From Domibacillus sp. DTU_2020_1001157_1_SI_ALB_TIR_016 (GTDB lineage: Bacteria > Bacillota > Bacilli > Bacillales > Domibacillaceae): a stretch of DNA of 64,000 nucleotides. Made by a program: the position numbers and the translations under genes. Below the pieces are notes generated by a model. The model was not told the DNA's origin and searched no databases. It saw only the letters and a program-made list of their open reading frames with translations. The stretch covers positions 310,001 to 374,000 of the forward strand of contig NZ_CP135439.1 of the NCBI RefSeq assembly GCF_032341995.1, read 5' to 3'. Positions 31,998 through 41,928 of this stretch are shown here, in pieces; within the stretch, counting starts at the first letter, position 1; every line of letters starts with the position of its first letter.

Positions 31998-32825
31998 ATG
32001 AGTGAACTATGGTATACCGAAAAGCAGACAGGCAGCTACGGCATCACGATGAAAGTGAAACGTACTTTGCATACAGAACAAACGGATTTTCAATATTTAG
32101 AAATGGTGGAAACAGAAGAGTGGGGCAACATGCTGTTTTTGGACGGCATGGTTATGACGAGCCAGCGTGATGAGTTTGTTTATCACGAAATGGTGGCACA
32201 CGTACCATTATTTACGCATCCAAACCCGAAAAATGTATTGGTTGTTGGCGGCGGCGACGGCGGTGTAATCCGTGAAGTGCTAAAGCACCCATCTGTTGAA
32301 AAAGCAACGCTTGCTGAAATCGACGGCAAAGTCATCGAGTATTCGAAGGTATATCTGCCTGACATCGCAGGCGACCTGGATGATCCGCGCGTTGAAGTAA
32401 AAGTAGGCGACGGCTTTATGCATATCGCAGAGTCTGAAAATGAGTATGACGTCATTATGGTCGATTCAACAGAACCAGTCGGCCCGGCTGTTAACTTGTT
32501 TACAAAAGGCTTTTATGCCGGCATTTCTAAAGCATTGAAAGAAGACGGTATTTTTGTGGCGCAGTGTGACAATCCTTGGTTTAAAGCAGAGCTTATCCGT
32601 CAGGTGCAGGCAGATGTAAAAGAAATTTTCCCAATTACACGTCTGTACACAGCCAATATCCCAACGTATCCGAGCGGCCTTTGGTGCTTTACAATTGGTT
32701 CGAAAAAACATGATCCGCTTCAAGTGGAAGAGGGCCGTTTCCACGATATCGAAACAAAATACTATACGAAAGAGCTGCACAAAGCGGCATTTGCGCTGCC
32801 AAAATTCGTGCAGGATTTAACATAA
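31998..32825 (+). CDS. speE: Spermidine synthase (polyamine aminopropyltransferase)
   Basis: Transfers the aminopropyl group of decarboxylated SAM to putrescine. 275 aa. Rossmann SAM-type site [13 protein letters not shown], then [13 protein letters not shown], and catalytic [19 protein letters not shown] before ATG 31998. Operon with speB one base downstream; structured repeat A lies in its upstream region. Confidence 0.96.
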   Translation: MSELWYTEKQTGSYGITMKVKRTLHTEQTDFQYLEMVETEEWGNMLFLDGMVMTSQRDEFVYHEMVAHVPLFTHPNPKNVLVVGGGDGGVIREVLKHPSVEKATLAEIDGKVIEYSKVYLPDIAGDLDDPRVEVKVGDGFMHIAESENEYDVIMVDSTEPVGPAVNLFTKGFYAGISKALKEDGIFVAQCDNPWFKAELIRQVQADVKEIFPITRLYTANIPTYPSGLWCFTIGSKKHDPLQVEEGRFHDIETKYYTKELHKAAFALPKFVQDLT

Positions 32826-32826
32826 G

Positions 32827-33696
32827 ATGAGATTTGACGAAGCATATTCAGGAAATGTATTTATTGGAACGCAAACATCATTTGAAGACAGTGATGTCGT
32901 GCTGTATGGCATGCCGATGGACTGGACGGTAAGCTACCGTCCAGGTTCGCGCTTCGGCCCGGCCCGCATTCGCGAAGTATCGATCGGGCTTGAAGAATAC
33001 AGCGCCTATTTAGATCGTGAGCTGCACGAAGTCGCATATTTTGATGCAGGGGACATTCCATTGCCATTCGGCAACGCACAAAGAAGCCTTGACATCATTG
33101 AAGAATATATTGATGGACTGCTTGAAGCCGGCAAAAAACCGCTTGGTATGGGCGGCGAGCACTTGGTATCATGGCCGGTTATGAAAGCAGCGGCGAAAAA
33201 GTATAAAGATTTGGCGATCATTCATTTTGACGCGCATACCGATCTGCGCGAAGAGTACGAAGGTGAGCCTTTGTCACACTCTACGCCAATTCGCAAAATT
33301 GCCGAGCATATCGGTCCTAAAAATGTATACTCATTTGGTATTCGTTCCGGTATGAAGGAAGAATTCCAGTGGGCAAAAGAAAACGGCATGCACATTTCTA
33401 AATTTGAAGTGCTGGAGCCGCTGAAAGAAATTTTGCCGACGCTTGCGGGGCGCCCGGTTTATGTAACGATTGACATCGACGTACTTGATCCGGCTCATGC
33501 ACCAGGTACAGGAACTGTAGACGCTGGCGGTATTACATCGAAAGAGCTTTTAGCATCTATTCATGCCATTGCCGGCTCAGATGTAAATGTCATCGGTGCG
33601 GACCTTGTTGAGGTAGCGCCGATCTACGATAACTCTGAACAAACAGCGAATACAGCATCGAAGCTGATTCGGGAAATGCTGCTCGGTTTCTTTTAA
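32827..33696 (+). CDS. speB: Agmatinase
   Basis: Hydrolyses agmatine to putrescine and urea, feeding SpeE. 289 aa, ureohydrolase fold. The binuclear Mn site is MGGEH, DAHTDLR (Asp, His, Asp) and DIDVLDPAHAPGTGT. The start overlaps the speE stop region; its ribosome site lies inside speE (AGGA, 11 nt). Confidence 0.96.
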   Translation: MRFDEAYSGNVFIGTQTSFEDSDVVLYGMPMDWTVSYRPGSRFGPARIREVSIGLEEYSAYLDRELHEVAYFDAGDIPLPFGNAQRSLDIIEEYIDGLLEAGKKPLGMGGEHLVSWPVMKAAAKKYKDLAIIHFDAHTDLREEYEGEPLSHSTPIRKIAEHIGPKNVYSFGIRSGMKEEFQWAKENGMHISKFEVLEPLKEILPTLAGRPVYVTIDIDVLDPAHAPGTGTVDAGGITSKELLASIHAIAGSDVNVIGADLVEVAPIYDNSEQTANTASKLIREMLLGFF

Positions 33697-33700
33697 ACGT

Positions 33701-33731
33701 GTGTCCGGCTTCTTGCCGGACACTTTTTTGT
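33701..33731 (+). terminator. Terminator of speEB
   Basis: GTGTCCGGC/GCCGGACAC, loop TTCTT, T6. Confidence 0.92.
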
Positions 33732-33857
33732 TTGCGGTAAGGCGGCTTGTTTACGACGTGTGGCAGATACGGTGAATGTGCTGCCAAAAACAGACGTTTA
33801 GCCAGCACGCTTTCTGTGTTAAAATAAACACACATTACAACAAGGAAGTGATTCGGC

Positions 33858-34292
33858 GTGGCAGATGAGCAGATGCCCGTGAAAATCCGGGTGAAGACGG
33901 ATGTAGCGCACGAAGGGGAAAAGGAAACATTTGAGCTGTCGCTGTTTGGCCGGCTCTTTAAAAAAGATGGGTCCACATTTTTAAAATATGATGAAGTGCA
34001 GGATGAGGGGGTCGTGCACACCATCGTAAAGCTCGCAGACGCAGGGGCGCTTATTTTGCGGAGCGGTGCTTTGAAAATGCGGATGATTTTCGAAGAAGGG
34101 CAGCGGCTGAACGGCTCATATGAAAGCCAGTTCGGCACGCTTCTTTTGACAACCGACACCAAAATCTTTACCCACAACATGAACGATGCGGGCACCGGAC
34201 AAGCCGAGTTAGTATATAGCCTGCTTATGCAGGGCGATGCAGTCGGCACGTATACGATGAATATCCACTATGAACTGGAGGAACAATTGTGA
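33858..34292 (+). CDS. ywiB: YwiB, DUF1934 beta-barrel protein
   Basis: 144 aa from GTG 33858 with AAGGAAGTG upstream. Lipocalin-like beta-rich protein ([42 protein letters not shown]). No function is known. The stop overlaps the argS start (GTGA), the same coupling as in other Bacillus. Confidence 0.9.
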   Translation: MADEQMPVKIRVKTDVAHEGEKETFELSLFGRLFKKDGSTFLKYDEVQDEGVVHTIVKLADAGALILRSGALKMRMIFEEGQRLNGSYESQFGTLLLTTDTKIFTHNMNDAGTGQAELVYSLLMQGDAVGTYTMNIHYELEEQL

Positions 34293-35959
34293 ACATTGCA
34301 GAACAAATGCAGGCACAGCTCAAAGAAGAAATTAAACAAGCTGTCCTGAAAGCAGGACTTGCCGCAGAGAGCGAAATTCCTGCTGTCCTACTTGAAACAC
34401 CAAAAGATAAATCACACGGTGATTATTCAACAAACATGGCGATGCAGCTGGCGCGGATTGCCAAAAAAGCACCACGCCAAATTGCGGAAGCGATTCAGGA
34501 AAATATGGACCTGTCAAAGAGTTCCGTCCAAAAAATTGATATCGCCGGACCTGGATTTATTAACTTTTACATGAATAACAGCTATTTGACGGATCTCGTT
34601 CCGGCTGTGCTGAAAGCGGGAGACGAATACGGAAGATCCAATGCCGGCAAAGGCGAAAAAATTCAAGTGGAATTTGTTTCAGCTAATCCAACGGGTGATT
34701 TGCACCTGGGCCACGCACGCGGCGCTTCCGTTGGTGATTCGCTGTGCAACGTATTGGATGCAGCTGGTTATGACGTCACGCGTGAATATTATATTAACGA
34801 TGCCGGCAACCAGATCCATAATCTAGCCCTGTCTGTTGAAGCCCGTTACTTCCAGGCGCTTGGTCTTGAAAAAGAAATGCCGGAAGACGGCTACCATGGC
34901 AAAGATATTATCAATATCGGGAAAGAGCTGGCGGAAGAATTTGGAGATCAATTTGCCAACATGCCAGAAGATGAACGCTACAAGGCTTTCCGTGCTCACG
35001 GTTTAAAGCTGGAGCTGGCGAAGCTTCAAAAAGACTTGGCGGACTTCCGAGTGAAATTTGATGTGTGGTTCTCCGAAACCTCTTTATATGAAAACGGCAA
35101 AATTGATGAAGCGCTCAAAGCACTTGACCAAAATGGCCATACATTCGAAGAGGACGGTGCGCTTTGGTTCCGTTCTACAGCATTTGGCGATGATAAAGAC
35201 CGCGTTCTTCGCAAACAGGACGGTTCATACACATACTTAACGCCGGATATTGCGTACCACCGTGATAAATTTGAGCGTGGATTCGACAAAGTCATCAACA
35301 TCTGGGGTGCCGACCACCATGGCTACATTCCACGTATGAAAGCAGCCGTTGAAGCACTTGGCATGAAACCAGAGCAGCTTGAAGTAGAAGTGATCCAAAT
35401 GGTGCAGCTGTATAAAGACGGCGAAAAAATGAAAATGAGCAAACGTACAGGCAAAGCTGTTACGATGCGTGAGCTTGTAGAAGAAGTCGGCCTGGATGCT
35501 GTCCGTTACTTCTTTGCAATGCGCAGCGGCGATACACATATGGACTTTGACCTTGATCTTGCCGTATCACAGTCTAATGAAAACCCGGTTTATTACTCAC
35601 AGTATGCATACACGCGTATTTCCAGCATTCTGCGCCAGGCAGCTGAACAAGGCTTAACGGCATCGGCAGAAGCAAATGTATCGCTGTTAACATCCGAAAA
35701 AGAAGTAGACCTGCTGAAGAAATTGGGTGACTTCCCGCAGGTAGTAGCTGAAGCAGCAGACAAACGCATTCCGCACCGCATTACAAACTATGTACATGAT
35801 CTTGCGGCAGGCTTCCACAGCTTCTACGGAGCACATAAAGTGGTAGACAAGGAAAACGAAGAAGCGTCCAAAGCACGCCTTGCTCTTGTGCAGGCTGTAC
35901 AAATTACATTGAAAAATGCATTGAAACTGATCGGTGTATCAGCACCGGAAAAAATGTAA
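34289..35959 (+). CDS. argS: Arginyl-tRNA synthetase
   Basis: Class I synthetase, 556 aa, GTG start coupled to ywiB. N-terminal Add-1 domain (~1-110). Catalytic core with the HIGH-like HLGHARG and [11 protein letters not shown]; the KMSKS region appears as [11 protein letters not shown]-terminal anticodon-binding helical domain (~430-556). No T-box leader, since ywiB lies directly upstream. Confidence 0.97.
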   Translation: MNIAEQMQAQLKEEIKQAVLKAGLAAESEIPAVLLETPKDKSHGDYSTNMAMQLARIAKKAPRQIAEAIQENMDLSKSSVQKIDIAGPGFINFYMNNSYLTDLVPAVLKAGDEYGRSNAGKGEKIQVEFVSANPTGDLHLGHARGASVGDSLCNVLDAAGYDVTREYYINDAGNQIHNLALSVEARYFQALGLEKEMPEDGYHGKDIINIGKELAEEFGDQFANMPEDERYKAFRAHGLKLELAKLQKDLADFRVKFDVWFSETSLYENGKIDEALKALDQNGHTFEEDGALWFRSTAFGDDKDRVLRKQDGSYTYLTPDIAYHRDKFERGFDKVINIWGADHHGYIPRMKAAVEALGMKPEQLEVEVIQMVQLYKDGEKMKMSKRTGKAVTMRELVEEVGLDAVRYFFAMRSGDTHMDFDLDLAVSQSNENPVYYSQYAYTRISSILRQAAEQGLTASAEANVSLLTSEKEVDLLKKLGDFPQVVAEAADKRIPHRITNYVHDLAAGFHSFYGAHKVVDKENEEASKARLALVQAVQITLKNALKLIGVSAPEKM

Positions 35960-35966
35960 TAAATGA

Positions 35967-36009
35967 AAGAGTCTGTTCTTAAAATAAGAACAGGCTCTTC
36001 TTTTTTTAT
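35967..36009 (+). terminator. Terminator of argS
   Basis: AAGAGTCTGTTCTT/AAGAACAGGCTCTT, then a long T-run. Confidence 0.9.
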
Positions 36010-36012
36010 TTA

Positions 36013-36042
36013 TTGACTGAATGTTCATTCATACATTAGGAT
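36013..36042 (+). promoter_or_regulatory. Promoter/operator of beta-oxidation operon (FadR-box-like)
   Basis: TTGACT (36013-36018), 18 nt, TAGGAT (36037-36042). The palindrome TGAATGTTCATTCA (36018-36031) lies between the hexamers. Its half-site TGAATG is that of Bacillus FadR operators, and a TetR-type regulator is encoded at the end of this operon. Confidence 0.65.
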
Positions 36043-36069
36043 AAAGAAAAGGAATGGAAGGGGACGTGA

Positions 36070-38163
36070 ATGAAGATGAACGGATGGCTATGGCTGAATG
36101 CGGCTGCGGCGCTTTTTGTAATCGCTTACTCCATTTTTTTGTTCATTTATTTATTGAAAACACGTTACACATTCATTCGGCTCGGTAAGAAAGAAGAATG
36201 GCATTCCAAAAGAAACGAACGTTTAAAAAACATGATGGTTCATGTATTTGGCCAGAAAAAACTGCTGAAAGATAAAAAAAGCGGAGCTATTCACGTGATG
36301 TTTTTTTATGGCTTTTTGCTTGTACAGCTCGGAGCGCTCGATTTTATTATAAAAGGGGTGGTGCCGGGTGCACATTTGCCGCTTGGTCCGCTTTACGGCC
36401 CATTTACGTTTTTTCAGGAAATGGTTACGCTCGTCATTCTCGCTGCCGTCGTCTGGGCATTTTACCGCCGCTACATTGAAAAGCTCGTTCGCTTAAAGCG
36501 TGGCTGGAAAAGCGGTCTTGTGCTCGTCTTTATCGGTTCCCTTATGCTGTCTGTTTTAATAGGGAACGGCATGTGGCTTCTCTGGCAGGAAAAGGCCGCC
36601 GGTTTCGGCTGGTCGGAGCCAATTGCCTCGCTCATTGCTATTCCTTTTGCCGGGCTTGGGCAGCCCTCCATCGTTGGCCTGTTTTATGTGATGTGGTGGG
36701 TGCATCTTCTGGTGCTGCTCGCTTTTCTTGTGTATGTGCCGCAGTCGAAGCACGCCCATTTGATTGCCGGTCCTGTTAATACGTATATTCACCGGCTCGA
36801 ACAGGCGGGGACGCTTCGAAAAATCGATTTTGAAGATGAGGCGCAGGAGAGTTTCGGCGCAGGAAGAATAGAAGACTTTACCCGCGCACAGCTGCTTGAT
36901 TTGTATGCCTGCGTAGAATGCGGCCGCTGTACTTCTATGTGCCCTGCAACCGGAACGGGTAAAATGCTGTCACCAATGGACTTGATTGTGAAGCTGCGCG
37001 ACCATCTCACCTTTACTGGAGCAGCGGTTACCTCAAAGCAGCCATGGGTCCCGGCATTTGCTTTTTCCAATACAAAGGGCAATCAAATTGCTGAAGGAGC
37101 TTTTGTATACAGCCCGCAGCTGATTGGAGACGTCATCACGGAAGAAGAGCTATGGGCCTGTACAACCTGCCGGAATTGTGAAGATCAGTGCCCGGTTATG
37201 AATGAACACGTTGATAAAATCATTGATATGCGCCGCTACCTGGTACTGACAGAAGGAAAGATGAATCCAGATGCACAACGGGCCATGCAAAATATCGAGC
37301 GGCAAGGCAACCCGTGGGGACTGAATCGGAAGGACAAAGAAAAGTGGCGGGAGCTGCGCAGTGATGTTTACATTCCGACAATGAAAGAAGCACAAAAAGC
37401 CGGAGAGGAGCCGGAATATTTATTTTGGGTCGGCTCTATGGGTGCATTCGACAGCCGAAGCCAGAAGATCGCCCTATCGTTTGCAAGACTGCTCAATGAA
37501 GCAGGCATTTCCTTTGCCATTTTAGGCAGCAAGGAAAAAAACTCGGGTGATACGCCTCGGCGCCTCGGCAATGAATTTTTATTCCAGGAACTCGCTGCTG
37601 CGAATATAGCCGAATTTGAGAAGCATGGTATACGAAAAATTGTAACGATCGATCCGCACGCGTATAACGCCTTTAAAAGAGAATATCCGGATTTTGGATT
37701 TCAGGCGGAAGTGTACCATCATACCGAGCTGTTAGATACGCTTGTACGGGAAGGGAAGTTGAAGCCGGTGCATCCGGTAAACGAAACAGTCACTTTCCAT
37801 GATTCCTGTTATCTTGGCCGGTATAATGATGTATATGACCCGCCTCGAAATATTCTGGCTGCGATTCCTGGAGTGCGGCTCGTCGAAATGAAACGCAGCC
37901 GGGAGAACAGCATGTGCTGCGGGGCAGGAGGGGGCTTGATGTGGATGGAAGAGCATACAGGCCACCGCATTAATGTGGCACGTACGGAGCAGGCGTTAGA
38001 GCAGGCTCCATCTGTGATCAGCTCGGGCTGCCCGTTTTGCTTAACGATGCTCAGTGATGGGACGAAAGCAAAAGAAATAGAAGAGACGGTTGCCACTTAT
38101 GATGTAGCTGAATTGCTGGAAAGGGCTGTTTTAGGGCGACAAAAAGAAGCGGACGTATCTTAA
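36070..38163 (+). CDS. fadF: Membrane-bound Fe-S oxidoreductase FadF (YwjF type)
   Basis: 697 aa. The N-terminal ~230 residues have five to six membrane helices (NarI-like). Two 4Fe-4S motifs follow: CVECGRCTSMCP and CTTCRNCEDQCP. The C-terminal half has two CCG-type domains (SCYLGRYNDVYDPPR and CCGAGGG). It probably accepts electrons from acyl-CoA dehydrogenases (via ETF) and passes them to the quinone pool. ATG 36070 or 36076. First gene of the operon. Confidence 0.9.
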   Translation: MKMNGWLWLNAAAALFVIAYSIFLFIYLLKTRYTFIRLGKKEEWHSKRNERLKNMMVHVFGQKKLLKDKKSGAIHVMFFYGFLLVQLGALDFIIKGVVPGAHLPLGPLYGPFTFFQEMVTLVILAAVVWAFYRRYIEKLVRLKRGWKSGLVLVFIGSLMLSVLIGNGMWLLWQEKAAGFGWSEPIASLIAIPFAGLGQPSIVGLFYVMWWVHLLVLLAFLVYVPQSKHAHLIAGPVNTYIHRLEQAGTLRKIDFEDEAQESFGAGRIEDFTRAQLLDLYACVECGRCTSMCPATGTGKMLSPMDLIVKLRDHLTFTGAAVTSKQPWVPAFAFSNTKGNQIAEGAFVYSPQLIGDVITEEELWACTTCRNCEDQCPVMNEHVDKIIDMRRYLVLTEGKMNPDAQRAMQNIERQGNPWGLNRKDKEKWRELRSDVYIPTMKEAQKAGEEPEYLFWVGSMGAFDSRSQKIALSFARLLNEAGISFAILGSKEKNSGDTPRRLGNEFLFQELAAANIAEFEKHGIRKIVTIDPHAYNAFKREYPDFGFQAEVYHHTELLDTLVREGKLKPVHPVNETVTFHDSCYLGRYNDVYDPPRNILAAIPGVRLVEMKRSRENSMCCGAGGGLMWMEEHTGHRINVARTEQALEQAPSVISSGCPFCLTMLSDGTKAKEIEETVATYDVAELLERAVLGRQKEADVS

Positions 38164-38182
38164 TGAAAGGAGGACGGCGCAG

Positions 38183-39034
38183 GTGAAGATAAGAAAAATT
38201 ATGGTGATCGGTGCCGGACAAATGGGCACAGGCATTGCACAGGTATGTGCGCAGGCAGGCTATGAAGTTATTTTATACGATATCAGCCACGCGAACTTGG
38301 AGGAGGGCCGGAAAAGAATCGGAAAAAATCTGGCCCGCCAAGTGTCAAAGAGGCGAATGAGTGAGGAAGAGAAAGGGGATATTCTGGCCAGACTGGAGGA
38401 CTCATCTTCTCTTGGCGACGCAGCAGAGGCCGATATGGTGATTGAAGCAGTCGTTGAGAATATGAACGTAAAGCGGGAGATTTTCTCGCAGCTGGATGAA
38501 CTCGTCCAGGATCATGCTATTTTGGCTTCTAATACGTCTTCTCTGCCGATTACTGAAATCGCAGCGGCGACGGATCGGCCGGAAAACGTGATTGGCATGC
38601 ATTTTATGAACCCGGTGCCGGTGATGAGACTCGTTGAAATTGTTCGCGGGCTCGCTACATCGGATGAAGTCCACAAGAAGGTAGAAGAAGTAGCTAGAAC
38701 GATTGGCAAAGTACCTGTGGAAGTCAATGACTTTCCAGGGTTTGTATCTAACCGGATTTTAATGCCAATGATCAATGAAGCGATTTATGCTCTTTATGAA
38801 GGAGCTGCCACAAAAGAAGCCATTGATGATGTCATGAAGCTTGGCATGAATCATCCAATGGGGCCGATTGAGCTGGCGGATTTTATCGGACTGGACACGT
38901 GTTTGTCTGTGATGGAGATTTTGCATGAAGGCTTTGGCGATGATAAATACCGGCCATGCCCGCTGCTTCGCAAGTATGTAAAAGCTGGCTGGGTCGGTAA
39001 AAAAGCAGGGCGCGGGTTTTATATATACGAGTAA
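38183..39034 (+). CDS. mmgB: 3-hydroxyacyl-/3-hydroxybutyryl-CoA dehydrogenase
   Basis: 283 aa from GTG 38183 with AAAGGAGG nine bases upstream. NAD site VIGAGQMGTGIAQVCAQAGYEV; catalytic His in GMHFMNPVPVMRLVE and partner Glu; C-terminal domain NRILMPMINEAIYAL. Oxidises (S)-3-hydroxyacyl-CoA. Closest by pattern to B. subtilis MmgB. A thiolase gene, often next to this gene in Bacillus, is absent. Confidence 0.93.
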   Translation: MKIRKIMVIGAGQMGTGIAQVCAQAGYEVILYDISHANLEEGRKRIGKNLARQVSKRRMSEEEKGDILARLEDSSSLGDAAEADMVIEAVVENMNVKREIFSQLDELVQDHAILASNTSSLPITEIAAATDRPENVIGMHFMNPVPVMRLVEIVRGLATSDEVHKKVEEVARTIGKVPVEVNDFPGFVSNRILMPMINEAIYALYEGAATKEAIDDVMKLGMNHPMGPIELADFIGLDTCLSVMEILHEGFGDDKYRPCPLLRKYVKAGWVGKKAGRGFYIYE

Positions 39035-39048
39035 AGGAGGCGGGAGGG

Positions 39049-40122
39049 ATGAATCTTGAGCTGACCGATGTGCAGCAGAGAACGCGTGATGCGGCCCGGC
39101 ACTTTGCAGAAAATATAGCGGCAGCCTTTGTTCCACAGATGGAAGCTGGCGAGTTTCCTTACGCACTCGTTCAAAAAATGGCAGAGCATGGACTGATGGG
39201 ATTGACGGTGCCGAAAGAATATGGCGGTGCCGGGCTTGATTTTGTTTCCTACATTACGGCTGTTCACGAGCTGTCAAAAGTAAGCGCAGCGGCCGGTGTG
39301 ATTTTGTCGGTTCATACATCCGTCGGCACAGCCCCTATTCTGGCTTTTGGAACGGAGGAGCAAAAGAACGCGTATATACCAAAGCTCGCCTCCGGCAAAT
39401 GGCTCGGTGCTTTTTGTTTAACCGAGCCATCGTCGGGCTCTGATGCCTCTTCTTTAAAAACGACAGCACGCCGCGATGGTGATGCCTATGTTTTAAATGG
39501 CTCCAAACTGTTTGTCACAAACGGCGGAGCAGCGGATTTATATGTTATTTTTGCCAGGTCAGAAGCCGGTATTACGGCTTTTGTAGTCGAAAAAGGTACA
39601 CCTGGCTTTCTCATTGGCAAGGATGAGAAAAAAATGGGTCTTCACGGGTCAAAAACGACGGCTCTTACCTTTGAAGACATGCGTCTGCCGCTCCAAAACA
39701 GACTTGGAGAAGAAGGAAGAGGCTTTCAAATTGCAATGTCTAATTTGGATGGGGGGCGTATTGGTATTGCAGCACAGGCGCTCGGCATCGCAGAAGCGGC
39801 TTTTGAGTATGCAAAGAAAAACGATGCAGGTATAGAGCTGGCTGACATGGCTGTATCGGTTGAAGCAGCCAGGCTGCTTGTCTACCGGGCTGCGTGTTTG
39901 CGTGCAGCCGGCCAGGCGTGCGGAAGGGAGGCGTCTATGGCAAAGCTTTTTGCTTCAAAAGCAGTAGTCACCATCACAAGCCAATGCATCAACCAGCTTG
40001 CCGGAAACGGGCCGGCAGAACGGTTTTTCCGCGATGCAAAAGTAACAGAGATTTACGAAGGGACGTCGGAGATTCAGCGAATTGTGATCAGCAAGCATTT
40101 GGCAAAGGGGATGGGAAGATGA
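39049..40122 (+). CDS. Acyl-CoA dehydrogenase paralogue (MmgC-like) with internal deletions
   Basis: 357 aa against ~375-380 for the family; AGGAGG before ATG 39049. The N-terminal and middle domains are normal ([24 protein letters not shown]) and the catalytic-base motif IYEGT is present. Aligned with the next gene, it lacks about 12 residues covering [10 protein letters not shown], the segment whose Arg/Gln contact [15 protein letters not shown] is reduced to GNGPAE. The frame is intact, so it may be a specialised or decaying paralogue. Its stop overlaps the next start. Confidence 0.88.
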   Translation: MNLELTDVQQRTRDAARHFAENIAAAFVPQMEAGEFPYALVQKMAEHGLMGLTVPKEYGGAGLDFVSYITAVHELSKVSAAAGVILSVHTSVGTAPILAFGTEEQKNAYIPKLASGKWLGAFCLTEPSSGSDASSLKTTARRDGDAYVLNGSKLFVTNGGAADLYVIFARSEAGITAFVVEKGTPGFLIGKDEKKMGLHGSKTTALTFEDMRLPLQNRLGEEGRGFQIAMSNLDGGRIGIAAQALGIAEAAFEYAKKNDAGIELADMAVSVEAARLLVYRAACLRAAGQACGREASMAKLFASKAVVTITSQCINQLAGNGPAERFFRDAKVTEIYEGTSEIQRIVISKHLAKGMGR

Positions 40123-41243
40123 ACTTCACATTGTCAGAAGAGCACAGCATGATTCGGAAAATGGTGCGGGATTTCGCGGAAAAAGAAATTGCACCGTCTG
40201 CTGCCAAGCGTGATGAAGAAGAACGCTTTGACCCAGGGATTTTTCATAAAATGGCGGAACTCGGCTTAACAGGAATCCCGTGGCCGGAAGCATACGGAGG
40301 AATCGGCAGTGACTATCTTGCTTACTGTGTGACCATTGAAGAGCTCTCGCGTGTATGCGCTTCAACAGGTGTTACCCTGTCGGCTCATACCTCACTAGCC
40401 AGCTGGCCGATTTATGCGTTTGGAACAGAGGAGCAAAAAAAGAAATATTTAAAGCCGCTGGCACAGGGAGAAAAAATAGGTGCTTATGCACTGACAGAAC
40501 CTGGGGGTGGATCAGATGCTGCCGGCATAAAAACAACGGCTCATCGTGACGGCGCCTCTTTCGTTTTAAATGGCTCTAAGATCTTTATTACAAATGGGGG
40601 CATTGCTGACTTATATATTGTTTTTGCGAAAGCAGAGGAAGGGATGACTGCTTTTATCGTAGAAAAACACTTTAATGGATTTTCGATCGGGAAAAAAGAA
40701 AAGAAAATGGGCATCCGTTCGTCCCCTACTACAGAAATTATCTTTGACAATTGCCACGTTCCGATAGAAAATGTATTAGGTGAAATTGGAAGCGGTTTTA
40801 AAATAGCGATGAAAACACTTGATGGCGGCCGCAATGGTATTGCCGCCCAGGCGGTTGGGATTGCACAGGGAGCGCTGGATGCGGCACTTTCCTATGCAAG
40901 AGAGCGCAGGCAGTTTGGAAAACCCATTATGGCGAACCAGGGCATTTCATTTAAACTCGCCGATATGGCGACTTCTGTTGAGGCGGCGAGACTGCTGACT
41001 TATCAAGCAGCCTGGCTGGAGTCAGAAGGCCTTCCATACGGAAAAGCATCGGCTATGTCTAAGCTCATGGCTGGTGATACGGCTATGTATATAACGACAG
41101 AAGCTGTTCAAATTTTCGGAGGCTACGGGTATACAAAAGAATATCCGGTTGAGCGATTTATGCGCGATGCGAAAATTACCCAGATTTATGAAGGGACACA
41201 GGAAATTCAGCGTCTTGTTATTTCCAGGTTTTTATCAACGTAA
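40119..41243 (+). CDS. acdA: Acyl-CoA dehydrogenase AcdA
   Basis: 374 aa from ATG 40119, overlapping the previous stop (ATGA). Complete [59 protein letters not shown] for [22 protein letters not shown], and the catalytic Glu in [13 protein letters not shown]-dependent alpha,beta-dehydrogenation of acyl-CoA. In B. subtilis acdA also lies between fadF and rpoE. Confidence 0.94.
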   Translation: MNFTLSEEHSMIRKMVRDFAEKEIAPSAAKRDEEERFDPGIFHKMAELGLTGIPWPEAYGGIGSDYLAYCVTIEELSRVCASTGVTLSAHTSLASWPIYAFGTEEQKKKYLKPLAQGEKIGAYALTEPGGGSDAAGIKTTAHRDGASFVLNGSKIFITNGGIADLYIVFAKAEEGMTAFIVEKHFNGFSIGKKEKKMGIRSSPTTEIIFDNCHVPIENVLGEIGSGFKIAMKTLDGGRNGIAAQAVGIAQGALDAALSYARERRQFGKPIMANQGISFKLADMATSVEAARLLTYQAAWLESEGLPYGKASAMSKLMAGDTAMYITTEAVQIFGGYGYTKEYPVERFMRDAKITQIYEGTQEIQRLVISRFLST

Positions 41244-41255
41244 GGCGGTGTGAAG

Positions 41256-41903
41256 ATGGAGCGAACGAAACGGCCAGTGCCTACTTCGGTTAAAGACACA
41301 CAATTGATTGAAAAGCGGCGGGCTGAGATGATCCGCGGTTCTGTGCAATTGTTTAAGCAAAAAGGATTTCATCGGACGACAACCCGTGAAATTGCAAAAG
41401 CAGCCGGTTTCAGTATTGGGACATTGTATGAATACATTCGGACAAAAGAAGATGTGCTATATCTTGTTTGCGACAGTATTTATGATCAAGTAAAGAGCCG
41501 GATCGAGCAAATGAATCTTGAGGAGGGGACGCTTGAAAACCTTAAGCTGGGCATCAGCCACTTCTTTCACGTGATTGATGAGATGCAGGATGAAGTTCAA
41601 GTATTGTATCAAGAAGTAAAATCCCTTTCAAACGATGTCCTTCCATATGTATTAGAAAAAGAAGAAGAAATGACAGGGATGGTGGAAAAGCTTATTCAGC
41701 GATGCGTTGATAATGGCGTGCTCGATATGGATAAAGACCACGTTCGTATGCTGGCCCAAAACATTTTTGTGCTGGGACAAATGTGGGGATTCCGCCACTG
41801 GATGCTTCAGGAGAATTTCACACTGGAGGAATACATTAACCTGCAGATAGATTTATTGTTCGAGGGTGTAAAAGGATATGAAAAAAAAGCCGCCCTCAAG
41901 TGA
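41256..41903 (+). CDS. TetR-family regulator of the fad operon (FadR-like)
   Basis: 215 aa from ATG 41256 (GGCGGTG upstream). HTH TTREIAKAAGFSIGTLYEYIRTKEDVLYLVCD; C-terminal ligand-binding helices rich in Glu/Met, fit for an acyl-CoA effector. As last gene of the operon it probably represses the operon through the 36018-36031 palindrome and is released by long-chain acyl-CoA; this is inference from FadR of B. subtilis. Confidence 0.85.
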   Translation: MERTKRPVPTSVKDTQLIEKRRAEMIRGSVQLFKQKGFHRTTTREIAKAAGFSIGTLYEYIRTKEDVLYLVCDSIYDQVKSRIEQMNLEEGTLENLKLGISHFFHVIDEMQDEVQVLYQEVKSLSNDVLPYVLEKEEEMTGMVEKLIQRCVDNGVLDMDKDHVRMLAQNIFVLGQMWGFRHWMLQENFTLEEYINLQIDLLFEGVKGYEKKAALK

Positions 41904-41920
41904 GGACGGTTTTTGCTGCC
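41889..41920. terminator. Bidirectional terminator overlapping the TetR stop codon
   Basis: CCGCCCTC-AAGT-GAGGACGG hairpin with one mismatch, A-run left, T5 right. The TGA stop of the TetR gene lies in the loop. Confidence 0.8.
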
Positions 41921-41928
41921 TTTTTTAT

